Shown here: positions 61,050 to 64,000 of the stretch, in pieces
Layout: every line of letters begins with the position of its first letter
Numbering within the stretch: the stretch's first letter is position 1
NCBI RefSeq assembly: GCF_016907715.1
Contig: NZ_JAFBCM010000001.1
Location: forward strand, 7,479,420-7,543,419
From: Tenggerimyces flavus
Lineage (GTDB): Bacteria > Actinomycetota > Actinomycetes > Propionibacteriales > Actinopolymorphaceae
Direction of reading: 5' to 3'
DNA length: 64,000 nucleotides
The notes under the pieces: model-generated
Told to the model about the DNA's origin: nothing
Database searches by the model: none
Seen by the model: the letters and a program-made list of their open reading frames with translations, nothing else
Position numbers and translations under genes: made by a program

Positions 61050-62080
61050 CAGAGCACGTCCGGGTTGGCGAGCGCGGCGAGCGGCTGGCCGGCCACCCAG
61101 CGGCCGACCTCGTCGGCGCAGATCCGGGCCGCGTTCTCCGCGACCTCGCGGCTGCAGCCGGCGATGTGCGGCGTCATCACCAAGCGGGGCGCGTCGAACA
61201 GCCGCGAGTCCGGCGGCAGTGGCTCGGCCGGGTACGTGTCCAGCGCGGCGGCGCTGAGCTGGCCGGACTCGAGCGCGTCGCAGAGCGCGTCATGGTCGAG
61301 CAGCCCGCCGCGCGCGGAGTTCACCAGCACGGAGCCGACCGGCATCAACGCGAGCTCGCGGGCGCCGATCATGCCGCGATTGTCCATGGTGAGCCGGGCA
61401 TGCAGGCTGACCACGCGTGAACGGGCGAGCAACTCGTCGAGGCGAACGACCTCGACGCCGTCCTCCGCCTCGTCGATCATCGGGTCGTAGACGAGCACGT
61501 GCGCGCCGAAGGCCTGGAGGACGGTGGTGACGCGGCGCCCGATCGCGCCGTACCCGACGAGGCCAACGGTCGAGTCGCCGAGCTCGATGCCCGCCGACTC
61601 GTACCGGAAGTAGTGCCCGGGCCACGTCCGGGTCGCGAGCTCGTGGTGTCCGGCGGCGATGCTGCGGCAGGCCGCGAGCATGAGGCCGACCGCGAACTCG
61701 GCGGCCGCCGCGGCGTTCCGGCCCGGCGCGTAGCAGACCGCGATGCCGTGCTTGGTCGCCGCGTCGAGGTTGACGTTGACCGGACCGCCGCGCGAGACCA
61801 CGACGAGCTTCAGGTCCTGCGCGTGGGCGAGGACGCGTTCGGTGAACGGCGCGAGGTGCGTGACGGCGACCTGGATGCCGTCGAGCGCGGCGATCATCGT
61901 GTCCTCGTCGCCGGCGGCCTCGTCGACCTCGGCGACCGAGCTCCAGGGCGTGGTCGGCCAGGGCAGCTCGAGCTCGCGGATCGTGGGGGCGTCGCCGAGC
62001 TTGTCGCGGAGCGCGCCGGCGAGCAGGTCCGTACGGACGAACTCGTCGCCCGCCGCGAGGATCGTGAGAGCTTCGTTCAT
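61049..62080 (-). CDS. D-2-hydroxyacid dehydrogenase
   Basis: 343 residues, NAD-dependent D-isomer-specific family. Rossmann motif GYGAIGR (176-182), active-site Arg257 (NSARGG), Glu286 (DTYPAEP) and His305 (MTPHIAG) are present. It reduces a 2-keto acid or oxidises a hydroxy acid; typical members include glyoxylate and phosphoglycerate dehydrogenases. In this operon it might reduce a product of aldolase cleavage (inference). Its start at 62080 is an ATG 44 bp after the phosphatase stop. Confidence 0.9.
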   Translation of the reverse strand: MNEALTILAAGDEFVRTDLLAGALRDKLGDAPTIRELELPWPTTPWSSVAEVDEAAGDEDTMIAALDGIQVAVTHLAPFTERVLAHAQDLKLVVVSRGGPVNVNLDAATKHGIAVCYAPGRNAAAAAEFAVGLMLAACRSIAAGHHELATRTWPGHYFRYESAGIELGDSTVGLVGYGAIGRRVTTVLQAFGAHVLVYDPMIDEAEDGVEVVRLDELLARSRVVSLHARLTMDNRGMIGARELALMPVGSVLVNSARGGLLDHDALCDALESGQLSAAALDTYPAEPLPPDSRLFDAPRLVMTPHIAGCSREVAENAARICADEVGRWVAGQPLAALANPDVL

Positions 62081-62124
62081 CGCGCCACCTCGTGAAGTCT
62101 AGTGAACGTCGTCTGCTGACCTGG

Positions 62125-62766
62125 TTAGGCCCAGATGTCGGTGGTGCGGGTCAGCGGCGGGTTCCAGGCGAGCAGGCCCCAGCGGCCGACGGCGTCGCGG
62201 CGTACGACGGCGCCGGAGACGTTGCGGACCTTGGGCAGCGCGTCGCGGTAGCGGGACGGGTCGAGGCCGACCAGCGCGCAGACGAGGATGCGCAGAAACG
62301 TGCTGTGGGTGACGACGAGCACGCGCCCGTTCGGCTGGGCGCGGACGAGGTCGTCCAGCGCCGCGCGCCCCCGGTCGAGCGCGTCAACGGGGTTCTCGCC
62401 GCCGGGCAGCGGGTTGCCGAACGGGTCAACCTCGAACGCCGCGCGGTCCTGCGGGAACTTGGCCCGCATCTCCGCGGCCGTGAGCCCCTCCGCCTCGCCG
62501 AAGTCGAGCTCGACCAGCCGTTCGTCCAACCGCACCGCGAGCCCGGCCAGCGTGGCCGACGGATTCGCGGTCTCCCGCGCCCGCCGCAGCGTCGAGCTCA
62601 CGATCGCGGTGAGCCGCGCCCGCGACGACCAGCCGGCGAGCTCGGCGGCCTGGAGCTGTCCGGTTTCGGTCAGCCGAGCATCGGTGCGACCGAGATAACG
62701 GTTCTCCGCGTGCGATGCCGTCTCGCCGTGCCGAACGAGAAACACCGTCACCGCGCCGTCACTCAC
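62125..62766 (-). CDS. Histidine phosphatase (phosphoglycerate-mutase-like)
   Basis: 213 residues. RHGE motif (Arg12, His13) in FLVRHGETA, YLGRTDARLTETG near 24, the conserved acid in ELDFGEAEG (about 88-96), and a second catalytic His in VVTHSTFLR. It is likely a phosphatase for a sugar phosphate rather than a glycolytic mutase, given the operon. The GTG at 62766 follows GGGGGA and overlaps the kinase stop (GTGA). Confidence 0.9.
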   Translation of the reverse strand: MSDGAVTVFLVRHGETASHAENRYLGRTDARLTETGQLQAAELAGWSSRARLTAIVSSTLRRARETANPSATLAGLAVRLDERLVELDFGEAEGLTAAEMRAKFPQDRAAFEVDPFGNPLPGGENPVDALDRGRAALDDLVRAQPNGRVLVVTHSTFLRILVCALVGLDPSRYRDALPKVRNVSGAVVRRDAVGRWGLLAWNPPLTRTTDIWA

Positions 62767-64000
62767 ATATCCCCCAAGCCTGCAAGGGCGAACTGTTGGA
62801 GCCGCTCACCGATCCACCCCCGCTCGGCAAGTTCGCGGACCAGCGCAGCGTAGGGCGAAACGAACCGCTCCGACACTCCCTCGCGCGGGATGAGCCGATC
62901 CCGGACCCGCACCATCGCCGCCGCGGCGGCGTTCAGGCTGCCGTACGCGGTGCTCGCCGCGAGGACAGCCATGCCGAACGCGCCGTCGGCGACCTCGGGC
63001 ACGACGACCTCGCGCCCGAGCACGTCGGCCTGCAGCTGGTTCCAGTACGCGCTCTTCGTCGCGCCGCCGGTGAGCGCGACCGGTCCGTCGATGGGCGCGC
63101 CGAGGCTCGCGACGAGGTCCAGGCAGAGGCGTTCGACGTACGCGACGCCTTGCAGGACGCTCGCGTACCGCTCAGCGTCGTTGGTGGGCTGGCCGACGGT
63201 GAACGCTCTCGCCTCGGGTCTGGTGAACGGGAAGCGCTCGCCTTGGCTGACCAGCGGGTAGGTGATGGCTTTTGCCGGCTCGTACGCCTTGGCGGCCTGG
63301 TCGAGCGCGGCGAGGTCGGCTTGGGCGAAGTCCCGCGCGAGCACGCCGGCGCCGGCGCTCGAGGCGCCGCCCGGCCACCAGCTGCCGTCGGGCGCGCGGT
63401 GCGAGTAGAGCGCGCCGTCGGGGTCGCGCAGCGGCGTCTCGGTGGTGCCCTTGAGGACGAGCGTGGTGCCGAGGACGAAGTTCCAGGAGCCGTCGCCGAG
63501 CGCGCCCGACGCGACCTGGGCGGCGCAGCCGTCGGTGAGGCCGGCGACGACGGTGGTGCCAGCGTCGATGCCGGCGGTCTTCTTCGCGACGGTGCCGAGC
63601 TTGGTGCCGGGGAGGACGACGTTCGGGAGGCGCTCTTCTGGCAGGGCGTACTTGGCGAGGTCGGGCCAGGCGAGCGTCGTGAGGTCGACGCCGCTCTTCA
63701 GCGCGTTGCTGGTGTCCGTGGCGACAGGCTCGCCGACGAGGCGTTGCGTCAGCAGGTCGACCTGGTGGGCTAGGCGGGCGCCGGGCGGGACGTCGTGATT
63801 CTCCAGCAGCCAGAGCGCCTTGGCGAGCGCCCAGGTCGGCTGAGGCTTGGCTCCCGCGATTGTCCAGCCTTCGACGGGGTCCTTGATGAGGCGGTCGGCG
63901 TACGCGGCGGCGCGGGCGTCGTCGTACATGAGCGCGGGGGTGCACGGTCGTGCTTCGTCGTCGAGGAAGAGCACGGTGCCCGACGTACCACAGATCGCGA
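62763..64000 (-). CDS. FGGY-family carbohydrate kinase, 5'-truncated by the window edge
   Basis: At least 412 residues are visible; the frame remains open to base 64000 (CGTSGT before the first visible Met/Val), so the N-terminal phosphate-binding region is outside. Seen: ALMYDDARA, VAGLTDGCAAQVASG, LGTTLVLKGT, TGGATKSAYWNQLQAD, then the C-terminal helix. First visible gene of the coupled six-gene operon on this strand. Its relation to the second kinase (59607) is paralogous but distant; the two presumably act on different intermediates or sugars. Confidence 0.9.
   Translation of the reverse strand, partial: AICGTSGTVLFLDDEARPCTPALMYDDARAAAYADRLIKDPVEGWTIAGAKPQPTWALAKALWLLENHDVPPGARLAHQVDLLTQRLVGEPVATDTSNALKSGVDLTTLAWPDLAKYALPEERLPNVVLPGTKLGTVAKKTAGIDAGTTVVAGLTDGCAAQVASGALGDGSWNFVLGTTLVLKGTTETPLRDPDGALYSHRAPDGSWWPGGASSAGAGVLARDFAQADLAALDQAAKAYEPAKAITYPLVSQGERFPFTRPEARAFTVGQPTNDAERYASVLQGVAYVERLCLDLVASLGAPIDGPVALTGGATKSAYWNQLQADVLGREVVVPEVADGAFGMAVLAASTAYGSLNAAAAAMVRVRDRLIPREGVSERFVSPYAALVRELAERGWIGERLQQFALAGLGDM

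Overview
The window is high-GC, gene-dense DNA from an actinobacterium. The evidence is strong G/C third-position bias, a GlgE-pathway operon, a deazaflavin (F420)-type reductase, SPW and DUF3048 proteins, many TetR/LacI/IclR/PadR regulators, and many genes that appear to be read from leaderless transcripts. The sugar-utilisation content would fit a soil Propionibacteriales member (Kribbella/Actinopolymorpha-like), but no rRNA or other phylogenetic marker is present, so that placement is inference. I see no tRNA, rRNA, CRISPR array, phage or complete insertion sequence.

Layout. 1-2.3 kb: a 5'-truncated SNF2 helicase and a small TfoX-like protein. 2.3-11.7 kb: a sugar locus with an SDR dehydrogenase, an IclR regulator, a U32-like TIM-barrel protein, an intracellular GH51 arabinofuranosidase, a three-gene ABC sugar importer, a LacI regulator and a PIG-L-type deacetylase. 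Two matching 41-bp sites, each in a divergent promoter region, suggest one IclR regulon. 11.7-12.4 kb: a 720-bp non-coding block built of palindromic repeats. 12.4-30.4 kb: a TetR-SPW pair, then glycogen/trehalose metabolism (glgX, glgP, and the coupled operon glgE-treS-mak-glgB), with a GH116 glycosidase, a RbsD/FucU mutarotase and a VapBC-like toxin-antitoxin pair interspersed.

30.4-37.6 kb: regulators and small proteins: a TetR, two small membrane/hypothetical genes, a SoxR-like MerR with a divergent MFS exporter, a LacI, two paralogous small 'MWP' proteins, and a TetR/SRPBCC divergent pair. 37.7-45.5 kb: a secreted GH84 hexosaminidase, an O-methyltransferase gene broken by a ~105-bp palindromic insertion, a GNAT-Nudix fusion, an aldo/keto reductase, a Cdc48-like AAA ATPase and a DUF3048 lipoprotein. 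45.7-53.1 kb: an ABC-2 exporter with its GbsR/MarR regulator, an RsmC-like methyltransferase, a YbbN-like thioredoxin and two envelope proteins. 53.1-64.0 kb: an FGGY kinase coupled to a two-RCK potassium-channel protein, PadR plus a deazaflavin reductase, and a six-gene, head-to-tail coupled sugar/polyol catabolic operon (two FGGY kinases, phosphatase, 2-hydroxyacid dehydrogenase, class II aldolase, GlpD-like dehydrogenase) that runs off the right edge.

How it works together. The GlgE set (TreS, maltokinase, GlgE, GlgB) converts trehalose through maltose and maltose-1-phosphate into branched alpha-glucan, and GlgP and GlgX degrade it. The flanking loci import and break down plant or fungal sugars. 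The most unusual non-coding signals are the families of intergenic palindromes, two of which share an iterated 12-mer, the promoter architectures (a 19-bp-spacer MerR promoter, an operator in a -35/-10 spacer, leaderless starts) and the paired small MWP proteins.
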